64,000 nucleotides of DNA from Apricaphanius iberus. Taxonomy: Eukaryota; Chordata; Actinopteri; Cyprinodontiformes; Aphaniidae. The notes beneath the pieces are model-generated. The model made no database searches and was not told the origin of the DNA. It saw only the letters and a program-made list of their open reading frames with translations. The stretch spans positions 434,001 through 498,000 of the forward strand of contig JAPXFQ010002804.1 of NCBI GenBank assembly GCA_028564705.1, read 5' to 3'. Positions 1-11,669 of this stretch are shown piece by piece (position 1 is the stretch's first letter; each line of letters opens with the position of its first letter). Made by a program: the position numbers and the translations under genes.

Positions 1-2640
1 CTAAACACACCCCATCTGTAAGTGAAGTCATGTTTTTTACATAGAAAGCAATGTGCTCTCATCAAATAAGACCTACGTGGAGTTTTGGCAGAAACAAAGT
101 GCTAGTTGTGTGAAAAAACGACCACCTCTTGACTTTAAACACATGATGGTGGCACCACGAATCAGATTCAGGCAATCCTGGAAGACAACCTCTGTAAAAG
201 GCTGTAAAAGACATGGAGACAAAAGTTAACCCTCTGACAAAGTACACAACAGCCCAATCCACAACTCTATGACTTTTTAAAGAACGTATTTCATTAATGT
301 GATCTCTGCTAGACTATAACCAGACACCTATATTTTCTTTCTTTTCCCCCACAGTATCTCAAGACAGTATGTGTAGCTGTCATTTCATGGCTCTGTTCCT
401 ACCTCACATGAGATTCTTAATGTAGGCAAGTGTGAAGATGGGAGATTTTACAGCTGGGTCTCCTAAAGTATGCAAATTAGTGAAATATGGTTCGAACTAA
501 ATATAACCCATCATTAAATGTAAGTGTTGCATTAAGTCTGGGGACAACATATTAATGACCCACATTAAGTCATATCCTAGAGAGTGTTATTTCACCAACC
601 TGCAGGTCTGGTGGCTGTGTATACAGGAGAGAGAGAAATAGCTAAATAAATATCAGTTTATTAATGATGTTTCAAAAGGATGCTTTAAATACAATGCAGT
701 GGAATAATTAACACCTGGTAAGGATAAAATGCGACTTCTTTTGTCTTCTGCTGATCTGATTCTTATGCAGCATAACTATTTTTATCTATTACATTTGCTT
801 CACTTTTCCAGACACTGCGGAGCTAACTGGCATACATCGTGGACTAGCATGTTCCCAGCGCTCCAGAAGAAGAAGGGCCCCTCATCTCAAAGAGCTGTGA
901 GAAAAGAACTCCAACTGGCAGATGGCTAGAGGCCATTCATCAAACAAAGACACAGGTCAAAAAGACATTAATGTCCTCAGCTGGCCAGCTCAATGCACAT
1001 AGTTCATGCATGCGGTCAGTAAGCAAGCAATACTCACTCACTAATTTATTACCAGGATTCATTTGACTGCTGTGTACATGTGAAAAATGTTACATTTAAT
1101 GTGTTAGCAATAAAACACCTATTAGATTATAACCATGTTGTCAACTGGACTTTCAAAATAAGAGCCTCAATATGTCATACTAATGTTAAGATATTGTAAA
1201 GGTGACTCTTGAGTTGATCATTGAAATAAGATAGTGCCTAAAAACCTCTTTAGAATGAAGCTCAAACATACACTTCAAAATAAGGGATGCTTGACATACA
1301 GGCATTAGTATCGTTATCAGCCGCTGTTAGTTTTTAGCATGTTACCAACCCTACTTTAACTAATACCGATACAAGTAAATTAAACCGAAAATACATATTG
1401 TATATTAAATCCTAGTTAAAGGATTTTAAGAAATGTCTTAGGTTCTATCATTTGGAAGCGATATGTTTCAAACAAACAGTAAAGAAAAGCCTGAGGACCA
1501 TATGGGTAATCATCACTGCAGTCTAGGGTCTTATAGATACCTACTTAATCTGTATCTAACTGGGCAGGAGGCATCAACTCTAATAAAGGGAAATCTGTAG
1601 GACTCACAGATGGTAAATTTGTATATTTTTTGTGTTCATAGTTGTGTGTGCTCTAACCTTTTATGCGACCATGTCCTCCTCACGCCAGTCTGTCTGAATC
1701 ATGCTCGGGCAAAGCGAGCAGAAAGCCCTTCTGCTTTCATTTATCATTCAGAGGAGAGCCACATAGTATTTGTCTGCTGCAGAATTACAATTTCATATCT
1801 CGTTTCAGAGTGGAATTGCTATTTGAGCGATAGAAAAAAGGGGAGTGCATATGTACTCAAGGTTTCAGGTGTTCTTTTGTAAAAAAAAAAAAAAAAAGCT
1901 CTTTAGAGAATATTATGTTAGGAAATTTATCCCCCAAAAAAAGAAAAAAAAAATACAGCATGAAAGAAGCAAAAGAGCCTTTGACCAAAAACAAATGAAA
2001 AAAAAAATCAATAGTTCAGCTCTTCTTCTGCTGCACATTGTCGTCTTCCTTCTCTATGTTTTACAAAAAACGTGTGAATCATCCATGATGAATTCTCTTC
2101 ATTCTAATGATGGATTAACTGGTCTTAAAATAGGAAGTACAAGTACACCATAGTGCACGAAGTAAGCAACAAATTACCCAAAAACACTTCTACAACAGCT
2201 TAACTGGCGGTTTAAAAGTCCCACAATTCAAAAATTATATAAGTTGTCAAATGTTAGGAAATAAATAAATTGATAAGTTATTAAGAATATAATAAATTAG
2301 ATACGCTATTAATAAAAACATGTATTTATTAAATATTAAAGAAATGCAAAATGTTTTTAATGCTGTTCTATTTCAATTTCTATTTAATTTCTTTTTTTTG
2401 ACATAGTTTATACATATTTCAGAGAATTGGGATCATTGCTCTTAAATTTGACCTCTAAATAGTAATGATAATAATTATAAAAATATTGAAATATATATTT
2501 CTGCTCTCATTCCTAAAAAGAGAAAAGAGAAAAAAGCAACATAACAGAATATACACCAATTATGATGAAACAAATACATTAAGAAGGCAAATAAAATGAG
2601 TTATTTGAACTACTTTAAACAAAAACAAAAAAACTACAGA
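1..2640. other. Unique A/T-rich non-coding stretch
   Basis: I see no convincing gene, RNA or transposon here. Short ORFs exist but have no recognisable motif and poor codon quality. There is an uninterrupted A-run at about 1880-1896 and further A-rich tracts at 1930-2010, which make the apparent lysine-rich reading frames there meaningless. The stretch could be intergenic or intronic. Confidence 0.6.
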
Positions 2641-2678
2641 TCTGGGAAGTAAATAAAAATCTAGAAGAAGAACATGTA

Positions 2679-2891
2679 TTGTGGCACAGATTTGAGAGTG
2701 ACATGTCTATAGAGGATTTTACTCCTTCGGAATTTACTTTCCATTTGAAAACGGAGGATATTATTTTATATAGCAGGAAATTACGAATATTAAACTTCTC
2801 TGACCCTTACCATGCTCCTGGGAAACTTTTTAAAACTTCAGAAGCTGTTGGAGCAGAGCTTTTGCCGGACCTGAGACACCCTGACATATAA
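2679..2891 (+). other. Unrecognised 70-codon ORF, possibly transposon-derived
   Basis: An open frame of 70 codons stands out from its A/T-rich surroundings because its composition looks protein-like: it has few homopolymers and ends in a proline- and acid-containing segment (PDLRHPDI) just before the stop. The frame is not flanked by clear splice sites. The last segment vaguely resembles the linker seen in some fish DNA-transposon proteins of the ISL2EU type, but that is a weak impression. It may equally be chance. I assign no function. Confidence 0.15.
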
Positions 2892-2895
2892 TTTC

Positions 2896-4970
2896 CTGGG
2901 TAGCAACCAGCAGCTACGCAATGTCTGTGTGCTTGTTATGTGTCAACATCTGACCATTAATCAATCATTGATTCAAAAAACAAGTTAAACCGTAAGCCTA
3001 TTTTTATGCTTCTCCAACAGAAACTTTGCACCCCGATGCAGACATATTGACAGTGATGTTTTTCATACTCCGTTTCTTTCTCTCCGTCTTCCGCGATTTT
3101 TCTGTGTTGCAAAGCAATTAACGACCAGTACAGCAGGGGGTGCTAACCTTTCATGGCAGGTCTGCCTACGATTGCAGCGTAGTTTCTAGTTAACTAGAGT
3201 TTTTTTCTTCAGTCTGTGAACCCATTTCCCCCTCAAGAAGCAATGGACGACAGAAAGTATGTTTTGTTTAAGCTGGAATTATTTTTACTAGGAGTGAAAT
3301 AGAATACTCTTATAAACACATGTACATACATTTCCAGCTTTTAGGTTAGCACACACACCTAAATGAGAACGGCCCCTTTTGCTGTTATGCACACGTTAGC
3401 GTGATTAAATGGAGGAAACTGAAACTGAACAAGCCTCATTCCTGATTAAGTTTGCAACAATAACACCCTGATTGCTCTATGTGCAATTATTACATCTAAT
3501 GACAAGGCAAAACACTGCATTCAAAGTTTTTCATCACAAGCAATTTAGCAAATGCTTTTCCAATAATTTGTTTTTTTAAATGAGTACTTGCTTTAGCTGC
3601 CACGATTACATAATATACTGAGGACGGTACAAGTGAGACGAAAGAAATTCTTTCTTGTTTTATGGAAACCTGCTTTTATGCAGTCCACCTAATCAACAGA
3701 AGGAAGACGGTGCATTGTAGGTAATTAGGAGTGAACTTAAATCAGCTGAATCAGAACATAAATTAAAAATAATTTAAACAAAAACATAACTCTCTTCTTC
3801 AGTTTCAACCAAGAGCCCACAGGTGTTTGCTGTAAGTACATTGTTAGATATCTTTAGAATTTGGAAGGAAAATGAAAGGGATTTGGCAGTGATGAGGTAT
3901 CTCTGAATATCCTCACTTCTAAGGTAAAAGCAATCCTGCGAGACACAGAGAAGCTTTCTTGCCCCCTAATCTTTTTGATCCAAAAACAAACCAAAAACAC
4001 TTATGTATTCCAGGCTCTTACAGATTCCTCTTGTGATAAGTGCAACTGCGGACAAAAATCATTTGATCCTGCTGTATGTTGGCAGACACAGCCAGCAATG
4101 AGACCAAGGCAGTGGAAACTCTTTTGCAAATTACTAGGTTTACCATGAATACACGGTGGGAGGAGCAATGTCATGTTCAGACTAAAGAACAGAGCAGAAG
4201 GACATCCCACAGTTTCTCCATGTTGGGTTTAGTTAAGAGATGAAGTAAGAAAGCTACAAAGAATAAAGCAGTTTGAAAGTTAGATAGCGGAATACCAATC
4301 CATGCAGACACAATGTTTAGTTCATCTTGCTGGTTATTCGAGAAGACGGATTATTACAAACCGATCACCGCCAGTCAGGTCCAACATGGTTATGCTTAAC
4401 CTTGCATCCAGTTTATTTACTGGCCTACTGTACATGACTTCAATAACTATTAATTCTACTCTCGATAAACGGTAGCGATGTAAAGAGATGTCATGACATG
4501 AAACCACTCGGATATAAAGTCTGGGTCAGGACAGTTTGCCCCTTCCGCTGTTCATAGCCCCATCTCGCATTTACATGTTGCCATGGTGTCCCTTCCTACC
4601 TCCATTACTTACAGCCAACTGCTTCCAATGAGTCAGAGTGTCTATAATATAAATGAATGGATGGGTCATATTTTCTCCCAGCTTTAACATGGATGAAACA
4701 GAAATCATTGTTTCGGTCCCAAAGAAGCAGGGATAGAGATCAGTGGTAGGATCAGTAGAGACAAAGGGGATAAAGACCACAGAGCATTGCAAGAAATGGC
4801 CTTGTTTAAGAGATATGTCTACATTTGAACAGTAACAGAAGTCTGTGACTAATAAAGCGTACTATCGTCTTGAAAACATTACTGAAATAATACAAATAAA
4901 ATAATTTTGTGGGTGAAGAAATGCTGGTGCATGTTAATTTTCAGTAGGTTATTTTGAGCCAAAAATCCAT
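2896..4970. other. Unique non-coding stretch
   Basis: No gene, repeat or RNA was recognised in this interval. The frames on both strands are short and biologically implausible. Confidence 0.55.
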
Positions 4971-4974
4971 CAAG

Positions 4975-5190
4975 CAGCTCCAGCTAATCTAAAATGCTGT
5001 GACTAAGGTCCTGAGCTACATACAGAAAATGGATCTACCAACACCAAGCTTTAACCGCTACATCTACTTCCTGGGATTAAAACAATTGACTCTAAAATAT
5101 ATAAAGCACTAAATGATCTTGGACCAAAACCCCATTCTAAATTACTAGTCAAATACCAACCCTGTAGACTGATCTGCTTACTCAGTGTTC
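4975..5190 (+). pseudogene. Fragment of L2/CR1-type LINE reverse transcriptase, C-terminal part
   Basis: Read across frameshifts on the plus strand, this segment gives pieces such as YKALNDLGPKP, corresponding to the conserved region downstream of the RT palm in fish L2-type LINEs (compare YKALNGL in intact copies). It is followed by SKLLVKYQPCRL, the equivalent of the segment that precedes the C-terminus. The frame is broken several times and no start or end of the element is preserved, so this is an old scrap. It ends against a CATC microsatellite at 5191. Confidence 0.6.
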
Positions 5191-5211
5191 TCATCCATCC
5201 ATCCATCCATC
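5191..5211. repeat. (CATC)n microsatellite
   Basis: About five uninterrupted units of a TCCA/CATC tetranucleotide immediately follow the LINE fragment. Confidence 0.9.
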
Positions 5212-5289
5212 AGACCTGGACTCCCCTGTCCACAGCCACTTGGGCCAGTTCCTCCAGAGAAATCCCGAGCCATTTGCTATTTTTTTTTC

Positions 5290-6030
5290 AGCAATTATTT
5301 ACAATACCAACTTTTCACATATGTAAATATGTAGAAGATTGATCCCAGAACAATGGCCGCTGGCTGCTCTGCTTTGTGACCGCATATCCTGGAGGTTGCT
5401 CCTCCATTGCTGTAGTACCTCCATTTGGCCGTTAGGCCCCCATTGAAAAAGCATTGGACTTTAGACACGTTAAAAAAAACTTTAATGCCTGCTGCCCATA
5501 CATATTCCTCCTGACATAACGTTGGGCTCGTCAAAAAAATAGACACCAGACTGGTTTTCGTAAGATGATTTTTTTTTTATTTTGCATAATTAATGAGGGG
5601 CCGGACTTTGATTGACAGGCTGTTTCGTTTTAATTTAATTATAGTAACACTACATTTTAATAATTATTTCAAGTTACTAGTTCTTACCTTTTGAGGTTTG
5701 AGAAATTGGAAAACCGTCGGAGGAGCGCAGATACGGCAGCAGTCAGGCGTGGGGCTATTAGCCTTTAGCTGAGTTAGCCAAGTTTAGCATCAGAGCTAAA
5801 GACGCGGGAGCAGAATGGGCGTGATTACGACCGAACTACACGCCCATACACGCCCCGCGAGGTCAGAGTCTACAGTGAAGATCCCGCCTCTATGCCCTTT
5901 TTAGGAACATGCTTCGTCAGAGCTGGGGAGGAGGAGTCTGTGAATCCGCCATGAATTCCCCCATGAAAATGTGTCATTCTGCTAAACGGGGAGGAGCGAG
6001 GAGGCGCTGTCTATTCTTTTTTAGTCTATG
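5290..6030 (-). mobile_element. GC-rich MITE-like block with exon-like splice donor
   Basis: This block is visibly GC-richer than its flanks and contains the phrase gccggactttgattgacagg, a theme that recurs in altered form near 10.40 kb. On the minus strand a near-consensus splice donor (AAG|GTAAGAA) lies at 5697-5691, preceded by a short open stretch, as if it were the first exon of a transposon gene. A short minus ORF (5295-5546) sits downstream. Terminal repeats and target-site duplication were not located, so the boundaries are approximate and the class is unknown. Confidence 0.4.
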
Positions 6031-6164
6031 TCCCAGAATTGAGCACCCCCGAAAAAAAATAAGAAAAAAGGGAATACCCTCAAAAATACGTGCAGTCTTG
6101 AAAAGTTTTGCAATGTAAAATAAAAGAAAAAACAAAATTAATAAAAGACCCAAAAACAAACACC

Positions 6165-6197
6165 TGCATATATATACACACACACACGCACACACAG
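6165..6197. repeat. Mixed (TA)n/(CA)n microsatellite
   Basis: Alternating TA and then CA dinucleotides are visible here. Confidence 0.85.
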
Positions 6198-6303
6198 TAA
6201 ATCATAACATGCACAGCCATATAACACAACCAATATCAGGTTCCTTTATCCGTAAATTTAACATTGTTGTACTCTAAAAAATGAAAAAAATAAATTCCAG
6301 ATC

Positions 6304-6687
6304 TTATCTAATTAGGCTGTCATTGTGTTTAGACTTTATAAAGATTCTAATCTGAATGTATTTAAAATGTTTTTGGGAAATATCAAAATTATTGATCAAG
6401 TCTTGAAAGGTCATCATGATTCTTCCGATGTATAGGTCAGAAACCTTAGCAAGATCCTTTGAAGACCACATTTTAAACCCTGGGCCTGCTCTACCTGGAG
6501 AGAAATCCTCATTCCTACAAATTGGTGCAAAAGGGGGTAGCTGTCTAGTTCCATAAAGAAAATGATTAGCTCCATGCCAAATTTTAATTGTATTTTTCAA
6601 GAAAGGCTTATATATATATATAATATGGTGGGATTGAAATATTTTGGTCCTCCATATCGACCCAAATCGAGAGTTTGTTAAATTCAA
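6304..6687 (-). pseudogene. L1 ORF2 C-terminal region
   Basis: A 127-codon open frame carries the features of the fish L1 ORF2 C-terminus: NTIKIWHGA (in other copies NTLKIWRQ), the PPFAPI segment, WSSKDLAKVSDLYIG, and the pattern FDISQKHFKYIQIR near the end. These follow the RT and thumb regions in intact elements and are typical of Tx1/L1-like ORF2 in bony fish. The frame is open only over this stretch; the next upstream parts are in other frames. Confidence 0.8.
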
Positions 6688-6912
6688 AATAAAACATGTC
6701 AGTTTTAATTTGTGCCGCCCAAATGTACCATAAAAGATTTAACACTTATAAACCGCCTCTCTTTCATATTGTAGGTATAGAAATGGAAGTCTAAATCTTG
6801 GCCGCCTATTATTCCAAATAAAATTAGTAAATGTTTTATTCAGAGAGTTAAAGAAACTAGAGGATGGAGAAAGTGGAATTTACTGAAAAAGATATAGAAA
6901 TTTGCTTACAAT

Positions 6913-7932
6913 TTACATTTTTAAAATATTTGTCCATCCTATCATAGATATTGGCAGTGTTGTCCATTTATTTAGTAATTGAGCTACTGTGTCGGCAAGA
7001 GGATTATAGCTGGCTGAGATGATTTTATAAATGGTTGGAGTGACTGTTATGCCTAAATAGGTAAGTCCATGTTTTGATGAAAGAAACGATGTATTAATAT
7101 GAGGATTTAGTCTCTCATTTTCTGATAGGAACATTATCACTGATTTATAAATATTTATTTTATAACCTGAAAAAGTACCAAAGGATGTTACCATAGCAAG
7201 TCAGTCGGGAAGTGTTTTTTCGAGTTTCGAGCAAAATAATATGTTATCTGCGTACAATGACATTTTATGTCCAGAGTCTCCTAATTTTATTTCATTTGTG
7301 CTTTCGTGCTTGTGAATTGCCATAGCCAATGATTCAATGGCCAGAATGAACAGCAAAGGGGAGAGGGGGCAACCTTATCTTGTTCCTCGACTAAAAGTAA
7401 AAGATGAGGAAACAAGTCCATTCGTTATTATTTCAGCTAGTGGATTAAAGTACAAAAGTCGGATCCATCTCAAAAAGTTCTTGCCTATTCCAATTCTTTT
7501 AAGGACACTAAATAAATATTTACACTCTATCCTATCAAAAGCTTTCTCAGCGTCCAGTGACATGATAGAGTGGTCTGGAAGTTTCATAGATGTTTCATAG
7601 AGGATATTAAGAAGTCTTCTTGTATTATGGAAGCCATATCGGCCCCGGACAAACCCACACGGATCTGGATGTACCAACTAAGGGATGACTTTTCCAAGTC
7701 TTCTTGCTAAAGTCTTACATAAGATTTTTAAGTCATTATTAAGTACAGAAATTGGTCTATAAGATCCACAATAAGTCGGGGCCTTTCCAGGTTTTAGCAG
7801 CAGTGAAATAACAACTGCATTTAGTGAGAGAGGAAGTGATCCCCTATGAAATGATTCCCTAAACATTTTTTTTTTTAAAAGGCTGAAATAATTTGTTTTT
7901 AAAGATTTTATATATTTCGACTGGGATTGCAT
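6913..7932 (-). pseudogene. L1 ORF2 reverse-transcriptase core, inactivated
   Basis: Two adjoining minus frames (7932-7678 and 7677-7375) are one RT frame split by a single TAG at 7680-7678. They contain SYRPISVLNNDLKILCKTLARRL (quoted in part: SYRPISVLN and KTLARRL), CGFVRGR, the LDAEKAFDRIE motif bearing the first catalytic aspartate, and FTFSRGTR. Further downstream, at 7254-7243, the catalytic box reads YADN instead of YADD, replacing the second catalytic aspartate. The frame at 7194-6913 contains the GYKINIYKS and LTYLGITVTP segments that follow the palm. The stop and the altered catalytic box both predict an inactive enzyme. Confidence 0.85.
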
Positions 7933-8203
7933 CCGGCCCAGGTGCCTTTCCTCCTGTAGAACTTGCTGTGGCCTCCAGTATTTCCTCCATATTTAAATCA
8001 TGTTTTAATGCGTCTAAGGTTTTAGATTACTAGCATATCCATAATCCTTTTCTGTAATACAGGGGCATATCCCGAGGTATATAATTTATAAGGTTATATA
8101 AGGTCTGGAAAGTGGTGTTAATTTCTTTTAAGTTAGTAGTAAGCTCCCCATTATGCATTAAAATTGCATTTATTGCCCTCTCAGCTGGAGCCTGTTTGAT
8201 GCG

Positions 8204-8398
8204 CTAAGCTAGTAAATTTCCAGCCCTCTCTCCCTGTTCATAGTAAGATTGTTTTAATTTTAGGAGACTTGTTGCTTTCTTGGTAGATAAAATATTATAT
8301 TTAGCTTTATATTGATTGAGTTCAGAAACGAATAGATCACTCAGATTTTGAAAAACGAGTTTCTCTTTTTCTTTGCTTAATTTTTCCAGTTTAACCAA
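8204..8398 (-). pseudogene. L1 ORF2 linker between endonuclease and RT
   Basis: A 64-codon open frame, rich in lysine and glutamate and predicted helical, ends in YYEQGERAGNLLA. In intact fish L1 ORF2 a segment of the form YYEXGERAGXLLA lies between the endonuclease and the RT, which is exactly its place here. It confirms that the endonuclease and RT pieces belong to one element. Confidence 0.75.
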
Positions 8399-8499
8399 TT
8401 TTTATGAATCAGCCTTTTATTTGAAACTCATATAACTCATAATTTGGCCTTGAAGGCCTCCAACCTGACTGACCCAGAAGTTTGATCTGTGTTGTTTTC

Positions 8500-9303
8500 G
8501 AAACACAAATCGATTTCCTCTCCAATAAGCTTAATAAAATCTGAGTCTCTAAGCCATATGGATTGTAAACACCATTGATTTGAACATCTTGATGAGTTTG
8601 AAAATCTTAAAAGAAAAGAGTGCGGGGCGTGGTCAAAAATAAGGATGCCATCAGCATTTAAGTGTTTGACAGCAAGTCAGCTAAAATAAAAAAATAGTCA
8701 ACCCTAGAAAAACTCTTGGAGGTACTAGAGCAACAAGAGTAAGTTTGTTGACTGGGATTTTTAATTCTCCACAAGCCTACTAGGTTGAAATCCTGTATCA
8801 GTTGAAGTAATTATTTTCTGGTTCGAGAGCGGGAACTGTCTGTTCTAGTTGACCTATCCAACTCAGGTTGAAAAGTGCAGCTAAAATCACCGCCTATTAT
8901 GAACTGACCAGATAAAATAGCCGCCATCATAAAAAGCTGTCTAAAAAAAATGGACCGTCATTGTTAGGCCCATATATGTTCACCAGATTCACTTTAACTG
9001 ACAAAATTTCACCTTCTACACTTATGTATCTTCCAGACTTATCTTCAGTGACATTTATAAATTGAAAAGGTATATACCTATGTATAAAACTTTTCACACC
9101 TCTAGAATTGGAATTAATTGAGGAAAATATCCAACCTGGCCATCTTCTTTGATCACATCTACTTTTATCACATTTTCCTTAGTTAGATGAGTTTCTTGAA
9201 TAAATATAATTTTGCCTTTCAGTTGCCAGAGTCTATTCATAAACTGATTTAATTTAACAAGTTTATTAAGACCTCTGACATTCCAGGATGTAAATTGATT
9301 ATC
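8500..9303 (-). pseudogene. L1 ORF2 APE-type endonuclease domain, broken
   Basis: The minus strand from about 9303 reads FTSWNVRGLN, the amino-terminal signature of the AP-endonuclease domain with its metal-site asparagine. It is followed after about 25 codons by IFIQETHL, which carries the catalytic glutamate, and by WIFSSIN further on. Both key residues visible here are intact, unlike the copy at 37.6 kb. Later parts of the domain are interrupted by stops and frameshifts. Confidence 0.8.
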
Positions 9304-9630
9304 AGATATTAGCCCAGCTAATTTCTTTGTTCAAGATCTGACTAACTAAAGAAAATGGATGTGCAGAAAAAACCTGTAACAGTGAAAAAAAAAATACAAT
9401 ACAATAATAAAATAACAGATAAATAATTCTGTGTATTTCTCCAAGTGAAATACATCCACCCTCCCAACAGAGCATGAGTCCGATAGGGCTCAGAACTGAG
9501 CCCAGCCATGGAACCTTGCACGTTAGAATTTCACAGTGCATGTGGGCAGAACCAATATTAAGCAATAAATAATTATTAACCATTTCAGTACAAAGTAAAA
9601 AATGAACCTCAGTTGCCCAGTGGTTTTAGT

Positions 9631-9731
9631 AATATATATATATATATATATATTTACACATACATGCATACATACACACATATACACATACAGTAGCCAT
9701 TTTAGCATTATATTAAAAAATATATATATAT
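9631..9731. repeat. (TA)n and TACA/CATA-rich microsatellites
   Basis: About 12 TA units lie at 9631-9654, then a TACA/CATA-rich tract to about 9690 and a second TA tract at about 9719-9731. The tract lies between the ORF1 and ORF2 remains of the minus-strand L1. Confidence 0.9.
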
Positions 9732-9742
9732 ACATTGTTTGA

Positions 9743-10090
9743 ATGTGCCTACATCTACATCTTCTGCACTCTCTTAATCAGGCGTTATTGTTCTTTCTTA
9801 ATGTCTCGCACAAGCCTTTCTGCAACAGATGCCTCTTCAAATGTGTAGCATTTCCCTTTATAGGTAATCAGCAGGTTAGCAGGATGTATGATTCCATATC
9901 TCAAAGATGGCATGGAGATGGAAGCCAAACTTTTTTTTTACTGGATCAAATGATTTTTTTCAATAAATTTGCTTGCATCAGACCCCTCCTTACCCTCAGG
10001 TATGCCTAGAATGCGAAATGCATTTGCAAATTTCGTTGTAGGTTATTTTCTGAAAACTTATTAAAATCTTGAATTACATCCCTAATTCAA
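9743..10090 (-). pseudogene. L1 ORF1 C-terminal fragment
   Basis: On the minus strand, read across frames, the segments LGIPEGKEGSDASKFI, then RYGIIHPANLLITYKGK, and FEEASVAERLVRDIKKEQ appear. The first matches the RRM-like core motif of L1 ORF1 proteins (PEGKEG) and the second matches the C-terminal domain segment (PANL.ITYKGK). ORF1 encodes the RNA-binding chaperone that coats L1 RNA. Frameshifts separate the segments. The upstream part, including the coiled coil, is missing or unrecognisable. Confidence 0.7.
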
Positions 10091-10104
10091 TTTATGTTGG
10101 TTCT

Positions 10105-10245
10105 GAATGTACCCAGAAACAGCCCATAAATGTAGAGGGAGAGCATGCAAAAATAGTAAAGAGAGGTTTGGGATTTGAACCCAGGACCAATTTTCTGCAA
10201 GGCAGCATTGGTACCAGTTCACCCAATGTGCAGTTACATCTCTAG
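10105..10245 (-). mobile_element. HE1/DANA-like tRNA-derived SINE fragment
   Basis: The reverse complement reads as a SINE head: a degenerate A box around ggtgaactggtacc, then GCCTTGCAG and the B-box-like ggttcaaatccc, followed by the phrase gcatgctctccct and a trace of the tctgggtac segment. This order (head, B box, then 'gcatgttctccct') is typical of fish HE1/DANA SINEs. It directly abuts the 5' side of the L1 remains. The tail is missing. Confidence 0.7.
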
Positions 10246-10374
10246 TGAAAACAGCATTGATAAATTAAATTAACCAATTCCCTTCAAAATGTTTTTGAAT
10301 GTGCGTTAGACTTGGAATAGCAGTTTTTATGCCATTAAAGCTTTTTGTATTATAAATAATTATTCAGTTATAAT

Positions 10375-10525
10375 TAATATTTAGTGTTAGTGTCAATCAA
10401 AATGTCAATCAGAGTCCAGCCCTCACGCCCCTTTTGGCAGATTTTTGAAACAGGAAATGTGGGTGGAGTATGACTTTGGTTTGTGGGGCGAGTTGTTCTT
10501 TAAATGACTGATAAAACTGTGAATG
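10375..10525. mobile_element. Possible terminal piece of a TTAA-type DNA transposon
   Basis: The block ends with gggcgagttgttctttaaat, which resembles the right terminus of the TTAA element at 35935-37014 (gggtgagttactctttaa). It also contains a degenerate copy of the 'cagagtccagccc' phrase seen near 5.6 kb. No opposite terminus was found, so this is a weak call. Confidence 0.3.
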
Positions 10526-10867
10526 ATAATATAGCAAAAATAAAGTTTCCTACTTTTTTAGTGTTCATTCCAATTTATTAAAATTTCATTGTGAAGCAAA
10601 TTTGCCCCCAGCAAAGTCTGACTAAAGACATTACAAAAAGAGTTATGAGTTTTAAATATTCAGAAGTGTGAGTTTTGGCCATCCGCCTGGAACTCAGCAT
10701 TGAGTCTCAAATAGAGTGAAGCCCAAATCAAATCTCTAATCTGTAAGACTAAAATGTACTTTTTCTTATCCATTGTTACTCAATTAATTTTTCAATAACA
10801 CTGCATTAATGTAGGTAAGGAATTCATAATTGAACAATTACCTTTTAATCTGCTAAAAAAAAATCAG

Positions 10868-10965
10868 AATTCGCCTCAGTGGGTAAAGACGTTGTCTTGC
10901 AGTCAACAGGTTGTAGGTTCAATTCCAGCTTCCTCCAGTCACATCAACGTGTGACAGGAGAAAGA
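10868..10965 (+). mobile_element. tRNA-headed SINE fragment
   Basis: The segment reads gcctcagtgggtaaagacg, then ttgcagtcaacagg and the B-box-like ggttcaattcc, followed by the 'agcttcctccagtcacat' body. The same head and body occur in opposite orientation at 25291-25490. It is truncated after about 100 bp. Its lack of acceptor-stem pairing and the linked SINE body rule out a functional tRNA gene. Confidence 0.7.
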
Positions 10966-11170
10966 TCATGGAAATATCAAAATTATGTATAAAGCACAAA
11001 GCTTCAGTCCTCACAAAGTGGAAGGGCAATGCAATTATGATCAAAAGAGCTTTATGATTTGCATTGTGGAAAGATATGTAGCATCTGTGTCATGCTGTCA
11101 TTTCAATTCGGACCGTACCTACTTTTCTCTTCTACTACTCTCCAGATATATTTCTTCTGCTGTAATTGTG

Positions 11171-11665
11171 ATTGTTAACCCAGTATTCTCTCAGTGTTTT
11201 TCTCCCCATAGAAGCTCCACCCAGTCTGGTATCCTATTCAGCTATAATGCCCCCTGCTGGATGGGGAACATTGGTCCAGATGATGCTCTAAGTGACCAAG
11301 CATCATCCAAGCTGTCTCTTCTCTGTCTTCTCAGACCCCCAGACGGTCGTGGTAGATGACCGCTTGTACTGAGCCAGGTCCTGCCAGAGGTTTCTTCCAG
11401 TTAAAGGGGAGTTTTTCCTCTCCACTGTCGCTACATACTTGCTCAGTATGAGGGATTGCTGAGGAATTTCTGTGGTTGGAGTCTGCACGATCCGGGCACA
11501 ACCTCACGTTGATGACTGATTGCATTCTGCTGGGATTCTTTACATAGAGAACTTTTAACTGGATGGAATGTTTGTATAAGTGTATTGAAATGAACTTAGT
11601 TGTAAAGTGCCTTGAGGTGACATTTTTTGTGAACTGGCGCTATATAAATTGATTGAGAAACCTTG
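11171..11665 (+). mobile_element. L2-like LINE 3' end, full-length copy of the family in this window
   Basis: This segment ends in the common fish tail gtaaagtgccttgagg followed by ggcgctatataaatt and a short gattga repeat. Three other copies are in the window: 22318-22465 (3' part only), 46672-47075 (5' part) and 54590-54856 (with an internal deletion). This copy is the most complete. The short ORFs it contains (for example at 10985-11359 and 11303-11525) do not encode recognised protein; they are by-products of the repeat. The link to L2 rests on the tail motif. Confidence 0.7.
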
Positions 11666-11669
11666 TTCA

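Larger units (their letters stand above)
6304..10100 (-). mobile_element. L1 (Tx1-like) LINE, minus strand, decayed
   Basis: Reading the minus strand from high to low coordinates, the parts of an L1-type retrotransposon appear in the expected order: ORF1 C-terminal region (about 10090-9743), a non-coding gap with AT repeats, ORF2 endonuclease (about 9303-8500), a lysine-rich linker (8398-8204), the RT core (7932-7200) and the ORF2 C-terminus (down to 6304). Stops and frameshifts interrupt both ORFs, so the copy is dead. The 5' end abuts a SINE fragment near 10.1 kb. The 3' end is not clearly defined; TA and CA repeats occur just beyond it. Confidence 0.85.

Noticed and set aside
10868..10965. 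Possible tRNA gene
   Set aside because: A- and B-box-like words are present, but no paired acceptor stem, and the SINE body follows.
10985..11525. 124-codon plus ORF and short minus ORFs
   Set aside because: They fall largely within the L2-like 3' end, which is non-coding in this family as far as I know.
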